In this document: positions 9,401 through 17,201 of the stretch, piece after piece
Numbering within the stretch: position 1 is the stretch's first letter
Layout: every line of letters begins with the position of its first letter
Source: a virus
Direction: 5' to 3' (one strand)
DNA: 64,000 nt
Virus record (IMG/VR): IMGVR_UViG_3300046163_000031
Location: 1-64,000 of that record
Made by a program: the position numbers and the translations under genes
Notes under the pieces: generated by a model
The model's input: only the letters and a program-made list of their open reading frames with translations
Told to the model about the DNA's origin: nothing
Database searches by the model: none

Positions 9401-11519
9401 CTTGATCAGAGAATACAGCCCAATCTCCTACTGCCCAATCTGTGATGCCATCTAAGTTGGTAGATCCAGCTACTGAAACTATGTAGTATTCTCCTACTGT
9501 TCCTGATCCACTTGTTAATGTTGGTGAGTTTGTACTTGCATTCCATACTCCATCATATTTTAATACCCCTGTTACAGCTGTATCAATAGCTGTTTGTATC
9601 TGTGCACCAGTTGCTAAGTTAGAAGAAGAAGAACTTACTGCACCAGTTTTTGGTGTTAATGTTATTGCTGTTGTTCCGCTAGAAGTTAATGTGTTACTAT
9701 CTCCAGTTGCAACAGTAACTACTTTACCAGTTGCTCCTGTTGTTACCGCTGTAACCCTTCCATATGCATCTACTGTAATATTATCTATCTTAGTACTGTT
9801 AGAAGTAGAACCGTAAGTTCCAGCTCCAACACCACCAGTTGCCATGTTAATAGTAATTGTTTCATTAATACCTTGGTTAGTTGTAAAATTACCACCAGTT
9901 GTTAAGTTTGTACCTGCAGCTATAGTTATAGTTGCATTGTTTACTGTAGGTAAAGATGATGATGTTATAAATCCAGAATCATTATTAAATATACTAAGAC
10001 CTATTTCACCTGCACGTTTTCTTCTTTCAGCACTACTATCTAATACTATGAACTCGTCATTAGTATTCATACCTGCTGTCATGTCTGTAAATTCAGATAA
10101 ATCTAAACTAAGTGAAGTAGCACCAGCATCTAAGCCGGCACCTAAACTTATTTCAGTTAAATCTAATGTAACAGCAAATGTAGAATTGCCAGATTGATTA
10201 GCCGTAAATGAAGCACCACCGTCAAGACCTGTACTTGTGGTCATTGTGAGGGTTCCGTTACCAATTGATGGTATTGAAGATGAGGTTATAAAACCTGCGT
10301 CATTATTAAAAATACTTAAGCCTATATCTGTAAACTGAACTTTATTAGTTTCACCTCCACCGCTATCGTCTCCAATAAGAATATAATCGTCACCATCCGC
10401 GGATTGTGGGTTTGCTGTTGGAGCATCATTAATTAGACCTGTCGAGCTATAGTCAACAGATATAGTCCCTGTACTTGTTATTGTGCCACCTGTTAGTCCA
10501 CTACCTGTAGCAACACTTGTTACACCTTGGGCGTCACTATTAGAATTAATAGCCGTAACGTGCCCTGTAGCATCTACTGTTACAGTAGCTCTTGCATATG
10601 AACCTGCAGCCACACCTGAATTTGCATGAGCAATAGTTACAGAACCACTTGATCCACCACCTGTTATTGGTGAGGCTGTAGTTACATTTGTAATATCACC
10701 TTGAGGTACACCAGCAACAGCATTATCAACGTAAGTCTTGTTTGCTGCATCTGTTCCAGATGAAACTGTGTCTACACCTTGTATTCTACCTGTTCCTTCT
10801 AAAGTTATATCACCGCCTGAAACTGTTATATCGCCTGAAAAAGTTGTGTCTTTTGCGAAAGTGAATGCGTTTGCTCCTAAACTTACGTGATCTGTAAACG
10901 TACTGCCATCTGAAGCATATTGAAGTCTATAACCACCCGTTTGCACTCTATTTCTCCATCTAGCCGTAACATCTGTTTCATCAAACAATATCGAAGGAAC
11001 TGTACTTTCTATTTCTATTGCAGTAGCTATAGCTGTTCCTGTTACAGTAACACCACTACTTGTAGTATTAAACTTTAAAATATTGTTTTGATATAATTGT
11101 ACAGAGCTATCATCATTAATTACAATACCATTTTCACCAGATTTTGCCTGTAAATATATATTTTTACCAGTATCATCATCAACATTGTTTCTTATATACA
11201 AATGTCCGGCATTGTTATCTATATAACTATTGGTTGCATTGTGGTATACTTCTAAATCTGATCCTGTACCGTAAATAGCTTTTACATTGTCACTATGCAA
11301 AGTATTACCAGTCATAGTTCCACCAGCTAAAGGTAAGTAAGCTCCACCTGTTGCGGGAGCTGCTCCAATATCAGAAAGTACTTCCGCTGCGGTTCTGTAT
11401 TTAACTACCCCATTACTGTCAGGTACTAAAAACTTACCTGGATTGGTAGTTGCGTTTGATATACTGGATACAGTTAATGTGCCTTTTACATCTTGATCTG
11501 CATAATATATTATAGCCAT
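6486..11519 (-). CDS. very large repetitive tail fibre protein
   Basis: This 1677-residue protein is dominated by Gly, Ser, Thr and Asn. It contains repeated blocks: ITNNNQLTNGAGY occurs three times, NDAGFITSSS-like segments occur three times, and a DEFIVLDSxAERRK block occurs twice. The N terminus (GTLTVSSISNATTN, then AGGTMTGNTLHSDN and a DLEVYHNATNSYIDNN stretch) is typical of phage fibres with head-proximal beta-helical repeats. The C terminus (about 1500-1677) is a non-repetitive tip that ends SIKLKYRIFNATTF. The tip is the likely receptor-contacting part. It is the last gene of the fibre cluster. Confidence 0.85.
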   Translation of the reverse strand: MAIIYYADQDVKGTLTVSSISNATTNPGKFLVPDSNGVVKYRTAAEVLSDIGAAPATGGAYLPLAGGTMTGNTLHSDNVKAIYGTGSDLEVYHNATNSYIDNNAGHLYIRNNVDDDTGKNIYLQAKSGENGIVINDDSSVQLYQNNILKFNTTSSGVTVTGTAIATAIEIESTVPSILFDETDVTARWRNRVQTGGYRLQYASDGSTFTDHVSLGANAFTFAKDTTFSGDITVSGGDITLEGTGRIQGVDTVSSGTDAANKTYVDNAVAGVPQGDITNVTTASPITGGGSSGSVTIAHANSGVAAGSYARATVTVDATGHVTAINSNSDAQGVTSVATGSGLTGGTITSTGTISVDYSSTGLINDAPTANPQSADGDDYILIGDDSGGGETNKVQFTDIGLSIFNNDAGFITSSSIPSIGNGTLTMTTSTGLDGGASFTANQSGNSTFAVTLDLTEISLGAGLDAGATSLSLDLSEFTDMTAGMNTNDEFIVLDSSAERRKRAGEIGLSIFNNDSGFITSSSLPTVNNATITIAAGTNLTTGGNFTTNQGINETITINMATGGVGAGTYGSTSNSTKIDNITVDAYGRVTAVTTGATGKVVTVATGDSNTLTSSGTTAITLTPKTGAVSSSSSNLATGAQIQTAIDTAVTGVLKYDGVWNASTNSPTLTSGSGTVGEYYIVSVAGSTNLDGITDWAVGDWAVFSDQATDAWQKIDNTQVGNVTGSGSSGRIAVWNSASNITSDTGLTFNTSTNLLTIGGQVNWSGGSSAESNSAYDNMITGFSDSGSSTITLTLTQNDGGTYTTSFSNPQGTVTQVSTGTGLDGSFSTSGTITLDLSELTDMTATMIGTDEFIVLDSGAERRKAANEIGLSIFSNDAGFITSSSVPSVGNGQIDGRTSGLGLSGSMDATANQSGNTTFTVTSNATTAATASTIAYRDSAADINARLFRSNYQNQSTIGGAIAFRTSTTDNYIRFCSDASAIRTFIGAASSSVVSGVTSVATSGSVNGLTLTGGTITSTGTITLGGSVSINNGNWSGTDLSVANGGTGASSASAARSNLGVVNDTGTPAILSNGATPSLNSGITAAEVRSLIGAGTSSSAGVTSIATSTGLSGGTITSTGTLTNTDRGSSQNIYKNFTASSGGTATANSNNDTLTIAAGTNITTVRSGDTITINATNDGQGVTSVATGGGLTGGTITSTGTLSHADTSSQGSVNNSGNKYIQDVTLDTYGHVTSLTSATTTLATLGYTGATNANYITNNNQLTNGAGYVTSSGGSMSTWILKEGNGVETSTVSNGETVTFAQGAGIQTELTSTSSGGTLTITNTITNNNQLTNGAGYTTATGTMSNWNLTADSGGSMSIGQGTTVDIAGGTNITTSRSGATVTINNGITNNNQLTNGAGYTTNTGTVTGTGSSGRVTLWNGTSSVNSSSSLTFSSGTLYSEKSYHVKTGVSTVGYTSTNDTDTGLGEFDGSNGVSLVSKGAKQITVKEGKIAFDPYTSTSVATTGSLNANQNNQAPSQDTLATLAVDPSGNVVRGEQEGTWTFTRAQLNATLGQTLIAAPGTNKAIIVTESDWMVKYSATGSMSGTQTYDVRQASNTNASAIISTLPGTRINEILSASQGTPVNPSYGFCARDVPLQTRTYKTNTATTLHKASNGALPTGVISISIKLKYRIFNATTF

Positions 11520-11561
11520 TTATATTTAGTTTATTTATTAATTAAATTAAATTGAATTTTA

Positions 11562-13691
11562 TTATCCCATTCTACTTACTAATACTATAACTCCACCTGA
11601 AGGGAAAGTACCAGTACCACTAATAGTAACTTGATTTACTGAATTTCTTTCTACTTCCATGTTTATTGTATCTTTTGTAGTTTCATCATAAATTTGAACC
11701 ATTACATCAAAACTAGATAAACCGTGTGTTATTGCTCCATAAGAAGTAATTGTACCAGATTTAAAAGTATGCTGTTGCAATAAGTCTTCAACAGTTATTT
11801 TTTTGTTACCATCATCATCTGTATAAACTGCTACAAAGTCAGAATCAGTTGTTACAGACGTTATAGTACTAAGACTGTTTATATCTAATCCAACAACTAC
11901 AGCCCCAGTTGTAGGTGTCACAGACATACCATCTAAATTACCAGACGTAGATGCCGAAACAGATGTAACGCTATTTGTATCTGTAGGTGTAACCCAGCTT
12001 CCATCACCACGTAAAAAAGTAGTACCTGAACCTCCACTTGGTACGTGACCAACCTTGGTCGAGCCTGCGTAAGCCATAGATTGTACTTCTACAGCACCTG
12101 TTGTTGGTGTTATAACTATAGGTGTTCCTCCTGAAGTACCTGGTGAAATAGCCGAAACAGAATCAACTGGTGTTGAATCAGTAGGTGTTACCCATGTACC
12201 ATCACCTCTTAAGAATGTAGATGCAGAACCACCTGTAGGAACTATACCTACATTAGTTGCTCCAGAATATATTTTAGATTGTACCCAACCAGTGGCTGAT
12301 ACTGTGAAATGTGCTGAGTTAAAACCAGCAACACCTTTTTCTGTAGCACTATCTGTTGCTCCTGCTCCAGCAATGTTTGCATCTTGTTTTACTACTGTAT
12401 AAACTGATATGGCTGGACTAGAACTTGCTGTGATATTTTGATTAGCATAAATCATATCACCAACTTCTAATGTTTCAGTGTAAAAAGCCGTACCATCAAC
12501 AGTTACAACAAAGAAATCCCCAAGATCTAACGCGATGTTTGATGCTCCATCTAAAGAACCGTTGCCAGCTCCTAAATCTACTGTTAATCCAGTATTTGCA
12601 TCATAACCACCTTTAAACAAACCAACTCCTGCTACTAAACCTTGAACTTGAGATAAGTTAACAGCATCGTTAGCAGCTGTACCATTAGCAAGTCCAGATA
12701 TTTGATTGTTAGCCATTACGATTTCATCGCTCATGGTTAATATACCACCAATTCCTACAGCGGTGTCAAAAGTAGCAGCGCCACCTACGCCTAAAGTTTG
12801 AGCAATAGTGATATCGTCTTGAAAACCTATTTGAATACTTGTTGACGAAGATGATCCAACACTTATGTTATTATCAGCTGCATCGTTTATTGAAACTAAA
12901 GAATCTGTACCAGCTGATGCGTCTAAATCAATAGCTACAGAATTTGCAGCTAAAACTCTTGCATCAATAGAGTAAGTTGTATCATCAGCTAAAGCTAATA
13001 AATTAGCTACTGTAACTTTTTTAGTTGGATCACCAGTTGCACTATCATCTGCAAAAGCTATAAAATCACTAGTTGTTACAGCTGCTGTGGATAGGTTTGC
13101 AATATCTAAAGTAAAAAGAACTGTGCCACCTGTTCCAGAATTGATAGCTTGAGTTTTTATACCTTGTTGAGTTCCACCGTCAAATATTAACGTACCACCG
13201 CTATCAACACTTGCTGATCCAGTATCGCCTGAAGCAGTCCAACCAGTGTATGATCCAGCAGGTGCTGCCCAAACGTTGTCACCTCTTAGGAATTTAGTAT
13301 TATCAGGTGTTCCAGTAGCAGAAAGATCTGCAGTTAATTGAGTATTGTCACCACCACCTTGTTTTGCTAAGTCTATATAAGTACCGTCCAATACAGACAC
13401 AAGCCCTATATTCCTTACTGTAACATTTCCTGTTGCGCCACTTACACCTATACCAGTACCAGCTGTTATTGCAGAAACACCGGAACCAGTTCCGTCCATT
13501 TCAACCCACGCTGTTCCATTATAGAAATACATGATGTTTGTGGTAGTATTGAAATACATTTGCCCTTTTACTTCGTTTCCTGTTGCAGGGGCACTAGTTT
13601 CATTATCTACTACCGGTAATAATAATTCATTGTAGTTAAATTCAATATCAGACCCTATAAGTCCAATATTAGCATAATAATTAATTGCCAT
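11562..13691 (-). CDS. tail fibre / receptor-binding-like protein
   Basis: This 709-residue protein resembles tail fibres. Its N-terminal segment, roughly residues 1-70, contains MYFNTTTNIMYFYNGTAWVEM, an element widespread in phage fibres. Repeated DGTWVTPTD, DGSWVTPTD and STFLRGDG-like segments follow in the middle. The C-terminal domain (about 640-709) contains a compact beta sequence ending SGGVIVLVSRMG. It lies 42 nt from the giant fibre gene and 16 nt from the 233-residue protein. Roles in host attachment are typical for the family. Which fibre binds the receptor cannot be decided from sequence. Confidence 0.8.
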   Translation of the reverse strand: MAINYYANIGLIGSDIEFNYNELLLPVVDNETSAPATGNEVKGQMYFNTTTNIMYFYNGTAWVEMDGTGSGVSAITAGTGIGVSGATGNVTVRNIGLVSVLDGTYIDLAKQGGGDNTQLTADLSATGTPDNTKFLRGDNVWAAPAGSYTGWTASGDTGSASVDSGGTLIFDGGTQQGIKTQAINSGTGGTVLFTLDIANLSTAAVTTSDFIAFADDSATGDPTKKVTVANLLALADDTTYSIDARVLAANSVAIDLDASAGTDSLVSINDAADNNISVGSSSSTSIQIGFQDDITIAQTLGVGGAATFDTAVGIGGILTMSDEIVMANNQISGLANGTAANDAVNLSQVQGLVAGVGLFKGGYDANTGLTVDLGAGNGSLDGASNIALDLGDFFVVTVDGTAFYTETLEVGDMIYANQNITASSSPAISVYTVVKQDANIAGAGATDSATEKGVAGFNSAHFTVSATGWVQSKIYSGATNVGIVPTGGSASTFLRGDGTWVTPTDSTPVDSVSAISPGTSGGTPIVITPTTGAVEVQSMAYAGSTKVGHVPSGGSGTTFLRGDGSWVTPTDTNSVTSVSASTSGNLDGMSVTPTTGAVVVGLDINSLSTITSVTTDSDFVAVYTDDDGNKKITVEDLLQQHTFKSGTITSYGAITHGLSSFDVMVQIYDETTKDTINMEVERNSVNQVTISGTGTFPSGGVIVLVSRMG

Positions 13692-13707
13692 AGTTTTTTT
13701 TGTTAGT

Positions 13708-14409
13708 TTAGTTTAAGATTGATGACCCTGCTATATTAGTATTAAAGTCAACTGTTATTGTTGTTGCGGTTGTATATTCAACAGCACCATATATTTCTTC
13801 GTCGTTTGTATCTATTAAAGTTACTGAAGGTTCTGGTTTACCTGTTGTGTTGTTTATCACCCATTGACTGGATGCTGTAAAATTTTGTTTTAAGTTTACA
13901 TCGGCTCCTGTTATATTAAAATCTATAACTGTATACTGTGTGCCTTGCTGTGCGATCACGCCATTTCCTCCGATGTATGCTATTTTTGCTATGTAGTAGC
14001 TCGATGTGTTTGGATCTACTGCATATGTTTGTAGTTTAAAGTGACCAAACTGGCTTATTTCATCACCTTGGCCTATTAATATATCAGTACCTACTAGATA
14101 TTGTAAAAACTCTACAACTCTTTGACCGTTTAATTCTTTTACAGAAAATCTTAATTGAGTTAAAGTGTCAAAACCAGTTCCAGATCCTCCACCACCTGTT
14201 TTAGAAATAGTACCAATACCTCCGTTTTGTGTATCAGACCACTTAAAAGACATTTGACCACCTATATTAACTTTAGCATTAATGTTTAGGTAGTTTGCTA
14301 CTGCTGATGCAGTGAATTGCTTTGTTAATCTGTTTTGTGACTCAGTACCTATCCAGGCGTCATTGTCAGTAACAGTTGTATCAAATGGATACGTACTTAT
14401 TCTAGCCAT
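13708..14409 (-). CDS. fibre-cluster structural protein
   Basis: This 233-residue protein begins with a short segment (MARISTYPFDTTVTDNDAWIG, then NRLTKQFTASAVANYLN) also seen in modified form in the next upstream protein. That suggests a shared N-terminal domain that docks to the tail. The remainder is beta-rich. It is separated from its neighbours by 3 and 16 nt, so it belongs to one fibre operon. A baseplate or fibre-adaptor role is inferred from gene order and the shared N-terminal motif. Confidence 0.65.
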   Translation of the reverse strand: MARISTYPFDTTVTDNDAWIGTESQNRLTKQFTASAVANYLNINAKVNIGGQMSFKWSDTQNGGIGTISKTGGGGSGTGFDTLTQLRFSVKELNGQRVVEFLQYLVGTDILIGQGDEISQFGHFKLQTYAVDPNTSSYYIAKIAYIGGNGVIAQQGTQYTVIDFNITGADVNLKQNFTASSQWVINNTTGKPEPSVTLIDTNDEEIYGAVEYTTATTITVDFNTNIAGSSILN

Positions 14410-14412
14410 GTG

Positions 14413-14886
14413 TTATGAGTATATTCTTATTTCTATTGAAGTTCCAGCTGCCATGCCATCTACGTAGCCGCCGCCGCCTCCGATGTCAATTTGATCAACA
14501 TTTACAAGAGTAGTGCTAGCTATTGTTCCACCTAAACTGTTATTTCCATTATTTTCAGAGATAAACATAGCTACTTTATTAGCTGTTAGAATAGCACTTG
14601 AAGAAGTTAAAGTGTATCGCCCAGTATTTGTATAACCCCATGTAAAAGTTGCTCCTGTAGTATTTTGTAATACTGTAGCTACTGGTGGTGTTGCGCCTGA
14701 TTGAGTAAGAGCTGCTACATATAATGTATAACCTAAACTGTATGTATTAGCGAAAGCCGCTACACTACTTACCGTGAAGTTTTGTGTTATATTTTCTTCG
14801 TTAGTGTTAGGGGTTGCGGTTTTAGTACCTAATAATAGGTCTGAAGCTTTAGGCGTACCAGTTCCATATGCTGTTAAATTTGCCAT
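14413..14886 (-). CDS. fibre-cluster structural protein
   Basis: This 157-residue protein opens with MANLTAYGTGTPKASDLLLGT and a QNFTVSSVAAFANTY segment that parallels the QFTASAVANYLN segment of the downstream 233-residue protein. The two probably share an N-terminal attachment domain. The C-terminal part is Gly/Thr-rich beta. It is part of a tightly spaced group of five genes. A structural tail role is inferred from the cluster and this repeated domain. Confidence 0.65.
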   Translation of the reverse strand: MANLTAYGTGTPKASDLLLGTKTATPNTNEENITQNFTVSSVAAFANTYSLGYTLYVAALTQSGATPPVATVLQNTTGATFTWGYTNTGRYTLTSSSAILTANKVAMFISENNGNNSLGGTIASTTLVNVDQIDIGGGGGYVDGMAAGTSIEIRIYS

Positions 14887-14889
14887 TTT

Positions 14890-15126
14890 TTATGTATTTT
14901 TAGTTCCTTTGCCGTATCCACCCCTATTTTGAGCTACACTAACAAATCTTTTTTTAGTATGATCATAATCTTTATTTACAAGCCAATTTTCTCCATGTTT
15001 TTTAGCAGCTTCACGTCTTTTTACCTGATTCTCTGCTTTTTTCTTTTTTCTTGATGATGTCTTTGCGTAGGCAAGGTCTCTTTTTGCCTTAGCTTTAGCA
15101 GCTTTTGGACTTAATTTCTGCGCCAT
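14890..15126 (-). CDS. small basic protein starting the fibre cluster
   Basis: This 78-residue protein is Lys/Arg-rich (KAAKAKAKRDLAYAK, then SRKKKKAENQVKRREAAKK) and likely helical, with a YGKGTKNT tail. It is the promoter-proximal gene of the fibre cluster, facing the divergent control region. It resembles nucleic-acid-binding virion proteins only in composition. Function unknown. Confidence 0.55.
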   Translation of the reverse strand: MAQKLSPKAAKAKAKRDLAYAKTSSRKKKKAENQVKRREAAKKHGENWLVNKDYDHTKKRFVSVAQNRGGYGKGTKNT

Positions 15127-15187
15127 AAATTAAAATTTTCTTATATAATATATACTTACATGTTTTGTTAGTTATTTACCTTGCAAA

Positions 15188-15235
15188 CACTGACAATAGT
15201 AGGCTACTATTTATATATAAGTACCTTATGTCAGT
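15188..15235. repeat. nested palindromic element
   Basis: Outer ACTGACA and TGTCAGT arms enclose two palindromes: AATAGTAG-G-CTACTATT (8-bp arms, 1-nt centre) and the perfect TTATATATAA. The outer arms recur around the terminator-like element at 15811. On the plus strand a short T run follows. It could be a protein-binding site, a replication element or an RNA hairpin. Its role is not known. Confidence 0.55.
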
Positions 15236-15438
15236 ATTTTTAAAAAAAGTGTCACATATATGGGGGTATGGTGTTACTACTAGTTTTTGAAAAAGTTTTT
15301 TGAAATGTAAAATCGTTTTGTTTTAGCGGGGTTGGCCAATTTCTAGGTTCTAGAGTTGTAAGCTTTAAGCCATTGTTTGATTTTCGTCCAGCCTTTTAGC
15401 TTTTTATTGGACACTACTAGTATCTTTGCTCTGTCACT

Positions 15439-15471
15439 CACGGACTTGCGACTATATACTCGTGATACATA
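15439..15471 (+). promoter_or_regulatory. early promoter copy 1
   Basis: CACGGAC begins at 15439 and TGATACA at 15463, with exactly 24 nt between the starts. It is the first of eight related sites on the plus strand. The second box is the weakest of the tandem pair ahead of the first early gene. Confidence 0.6.
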
Positions 15472-15485
15472 TACTAACTTACTCG

Positions 15486-15518
15486 CACGGACTTGTAATG
15501 TTTTCTAAATGATAATAA
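15486..15518 (+). promoter_or_regulatory. early promoter copy 2
   Basis: CACGGAC begins at 15486 and TGATAAT at 15510. A TGTAA follows shortly after, as in several other copies. It lies about 46 nt before the first early ORF at 15556, which suggests it drives that gene together with copy 1. Confidence 0.7.
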
Positions 15519-15555
15519 AACTGTAAGCAATTAAGCTTATACTAAATAAATAACT

Positions 15556-15804
15556 ATGCAAAAACAAGTAAAAGTAAATCAACTAACGACTAAAAGATTT
15601 GTCATTCGTAAATCACTAATCGGTAAAAACACAGTAATCACATTCACTAACAAAAACAAAGAAGTGTGCAAGTATAATCATGACTTAGTTTATAATCAAC
15701 TAAAAGATCGCTTCGAAGCAATGCCGTGCTTCCAAAAGTATAACTCTTATACTAACTCTAATAATCTACCAGTATTTGTTAGATCACTCGATAAGCTAGT
15801 ATAA
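15556..15804 (+). CDS. first early protein, unknown
   Basis: This 82-residue basic protein begins MQKQVKVNQLTTKRFVIRKS and ends in FVRSLDKLV. It has one cysteine near the middle and another in MPCFQKY. No domain was recognised. It is the first plus-strand gene, driven by two tandem promoter sites and closed by a terminator-like hairpin at 15811. This separate transcription unit suggests an immediate-early host-takeover protein, an inference from position only. Confidence 0.65.
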   Translation: MQKQVKVNQLTTKRFVIRKSLIGKNTVITFTNKNKEVCKYNHDLVYNQLKDRFEAMPCFQKYNSYTNSNNLPVFVRSLDKLV

Positions 15805-15810
15805 CAATTC

Positions 15811-15863
15811 ACTGACATTAGGTAGTTACTACTCTTAGTATAACTATCTTTTGTCAGTTTTTT
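15811..15863 (+). terminator. rho-independent-like terminator after first early gene
   Basis: ACTGAC at 15811-15816 pairs with GTCAGT at 15853-15858. An inner stem (TAGTTA and TAACTA, then TAC and GTA with one bulge) lies inside, and the whole is followed by a run of T. It ends the transcript of the gene at 15556, and promoter copy 3 follows. Confidence 0.55.
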
Positions 15864-15883
15864 ATTACCTCTGAATTTTCTTG

Positions 15884-15916
15884 CACGGACTTGTAACAAA
15901 ATACTACTGATAATAT
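15884..15916 (+). promoter_or_regulatory. early promoter copy 3
   Basis: CACGGAC at 15884 and TGATAAT at 15908 keep the 24-nt spacing. It lies between the terminator-like element and the gene at 16011, about 100 nt upstream of it, so a leader RNA of roughly 85 nt is predicted. Confidence 0.7.
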
Positions 15917-16010
15917 TGCTGAGGTTATTATATAACACTGCTCATAGCGAGACAGTGCATTAATCCTCAACACTATTTTTATTAACTAAACAATTTAACA
16001 CCTTTAAACT

Positions 16011-16235
16011 ATGAAGATTAATCCAGAAACTATGGAGCTTAACACTGTCAAGTTCAAAAACAAAACAACTATTCTATTAAACGGTGTAACTTACAAAGGT
16101 TATCCTGTTGGTGAGCTACCTAAACGCTTCGCATTTATATATGATGAAGAGAAAGATAAAGAAGGTATTACAGAATTCTTTAACTACAAAGGTCTTACCT
16201 ATGTAAAATATGTACCATCACCATTTAATATATAA
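16011..16235 (+). CDS. hypothetical early protein
   Basis: This 74-residue protein starts MKINPETMELNTVKFKNK and contains a KGYPVGELPKRFAF segment. It shows no signal peptide, membrane helix or recognised domain. It follows promoter copy 3, with no Shine-Dalgarno sequence at its ATG, and it ends 2 nt before the next gene. Function unknown. Confidence 0.6.
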   Translation: MKINPETMELNTVKFKNKTTILLNGVTYKGYPVGELPKRFAFIYDEEKDKEGITEFFNYKGLTYVKYVPSPFNI

Positions 16236-16237
16236 CT

Positions 16238-16387
16238 ATGAGTGTAACTAAAACATTAGATATAATGGCGCAAGAGTGGTTTGGCGAGTTTGGCTTCTCA
16301 ACTTGTAGTCATGAAGAACGAGATATATTAGTCAATGCTTTGTATAAAGAGCAACAAGATCAAAAATATGATGTCAAGAATACATAA
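16238..16387 (+). CDS. small hypothetical protein
   Basis: This 49-residue ATG-started frame begins MSVTKTLDIMAQEWFGEF and ends in DVKNT. It starts 2 nt after the previous stop and overlaps the following gene by 17 nt, the arrangement of a real coupled gene. No domain was recognised. The coordinates are by manual translation. Confidence 0.5.
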   Translation: MSVTKTLDIMAQEWFGEFGFSTCSHEERDILVNALYKEQQDQKYDVKNT

Positions 16388-16547
16388 GTTTAAGCAATTA
16401 AATGGCAATACTTTTGTTATGAATTTTGGTGATTCAAAAATACTAACAACAGAAATGATAGAGCAAGTGTATGATTGTAAGTTAATCTACACTGACTTGT
16501 CAAATAATACTAATGATAATATAAATGTAAAACAAAAAAAGCTATGA
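16371..16547 (+). CDS. small hypothetical protein; promoter inside its 3' end
   Basis: Translation from the ATG at 16371 gives 58 residues, starting MSRIHKFKQLNGNTFVMNFG. An in-frame upstream ATG at 16335 is disfavoured because it would add a stretch overlapping the previous gene. Another Met codon precedes 16371 directly, so the start could be 16368. The 3' third contains promoter copy 4 at 16490, which would drive the following gene. Function unknown. Confidence 0.5.
   Translation: MSRIHKFKQLNGNTFVMNFGDSKILTTEMIEQVYDCKLIYTDLSNNTNDNINVKQKKL
16490..16522 (+). promoter_or_regulatory. early promoter copy 4 (intragenic)
   Basis: CACTGAC at 16490 and TGATAAT at 16514 are spaced 24 nt apart, and ATGTAA follows. 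It lies within the coding sequence of the 58-residue gene and just upstream of the gene at 16567. Confidence 0.65.
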
Positions 16548-16566
16548 GAAACGTAGAAAAAGAAAT

Positions 16567-16950
16567 ATGGACTGGCGACAGAGACGTGCAGAACTAGTAG
16601 ATTTATTCGCTAAAAGAATGTTTATAGAGTATAACATCAAAGAAATGACTACTGAAAGACAAAAGAAAAACGGTACAAGACAATTTGTATTACCTAACGG
16701 TGATCAACTAGCGTCTTATAAATCAGGTTATGTCAGAAGATGTAACTCAAGCGATAGAATATATCAACTAAACAAGGTATTTAAACGCGAAGAAAGATGG
16801 ACAGTCATACAAGATGGTAAGTTAAAATCACTTAAAGCTATGTGTTATGCTAGAGAACTAATAAATGATCCACTTGCAAGACTAATGTATATAGTAGACT
16901 TTTGCAAAAGAAATTATAATATGAGAAATATAACAATGTATTCATTATGA
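16567..16950 (+). CDS. hypothetical basic early protein
   Basis: This 127-residue protein starts MDWRQRRAELVDLFAKRM. A basic core (TERQKKNGTRQFVLPNGDQL) and an Arg/Lys-rich middle suggest nucleic-acid contact, but no fold was recognised. It is preceded by promoter copy 4, and its stop overlaps the start of the next mini-gene (ATGA). Function unknown. Confidence 0.6.
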   Translation: MDWRQRRAELVDLFAKRMFIEYNIKEMTTERQKKNGTRQFVLPNGDQLASYKSGYVRRCNSSDRIYQLNKVFKREERWTVIQDGKLKSLKAMCYARELINDPLARLMYIVDFCKRNYNMRNITMYSL

Positions 16951-17018
16951 GCAAACAAGATAAACTATTTAATTCTTTAATAAAAATAATATTAATCTAT
17001 ATAATACTTATAATATGA
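16947..17018 (+). CDS. 23-residue membrane mini-protein
   Basis: This frame encodes MSKQDKLFNS followed by a short hydrophobic stretch, LIKIILIYIILII. The start overlaps the previous stop as ATGA, and the stop overlaps the next start as ATGA, so it is perfectly nested between two genes. This coupling is the main support. A single-pass membrane peptide is implied. Chance overlap cannot be excluded. Confidence 0.35.
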   Translation: MSKQDKLFNSLIKIILIYIILII

Positions 17019-17140
17019 ATTGGTATGACTATAACAACTGGGACGAGCATTTACCTACAAAATGTGAAGAATGTGGTAATGCTTTAGACACAAATGGATA
17101 TTGTAACTCACAAGTATGTTTTGAAGTAGATATGATGTAA
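17015..17140 (+). CDS. small zinc-finger-like protein
   Basis: This 41-residue protein starts MNWYDYNNWDEHLPTKCEEC and has a second pair of cysteines in NGYCNSQVCFEVD. CxxC plus a second CxxxxC can bind zinc. It begins in an ATGA overlap with the preceding mini-gene. The role is likely regulatory or host-directed, but unproven. Confidence 0.5.
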   Translation: MNWYDYNNWDEHLPTKCEECGNALDTNGYCNSQVCFEVDMM

Positions 17141-17146
17141 TTACTA

Positions 17147-17179
17147 CACAGACTAATTTAAAATTACTATAGATAATAT
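17147..17179 (+). promoter_or_regulatory. early promoter copy 5
   Basis: CACAGAC at 17147 and AGATAAT at 17171, spaced 24 nt apart, precede the gene at 17202. A TGTAA follows the second box, as in other copies. Each box has one substitution relative to the consensus. Confidence 0.6.
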
Positions 17180-17201
17180 ATGTGTAACAAAAAAATATAA
17201 T

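Larger units (their letters stand above)
15127..15555. promoter_or_regulatory. divergent control region between late and early arms
   Basis: This 429-nt gap lacks a convincing gene. It separates the minus-strand fibre cluster from the plus-strand early cluster. It contains a nested palindromic element at about 15188-15235, a purine-rich stretch, and two plus-strand promoter-like sites at 15439 and 15486. A/T-rich sequence near 15140 could hold a minus-strand late promoter, but no conserved late box was defined. An origin of replication is possible but unproven. Confidence 0.6.

Noticed and set aside
6486-11519. CRISPR or DNA repeat array
   Set aside because: Repeats are in frame, variable and encode fibre motifs; they are not separated by unique spacers.
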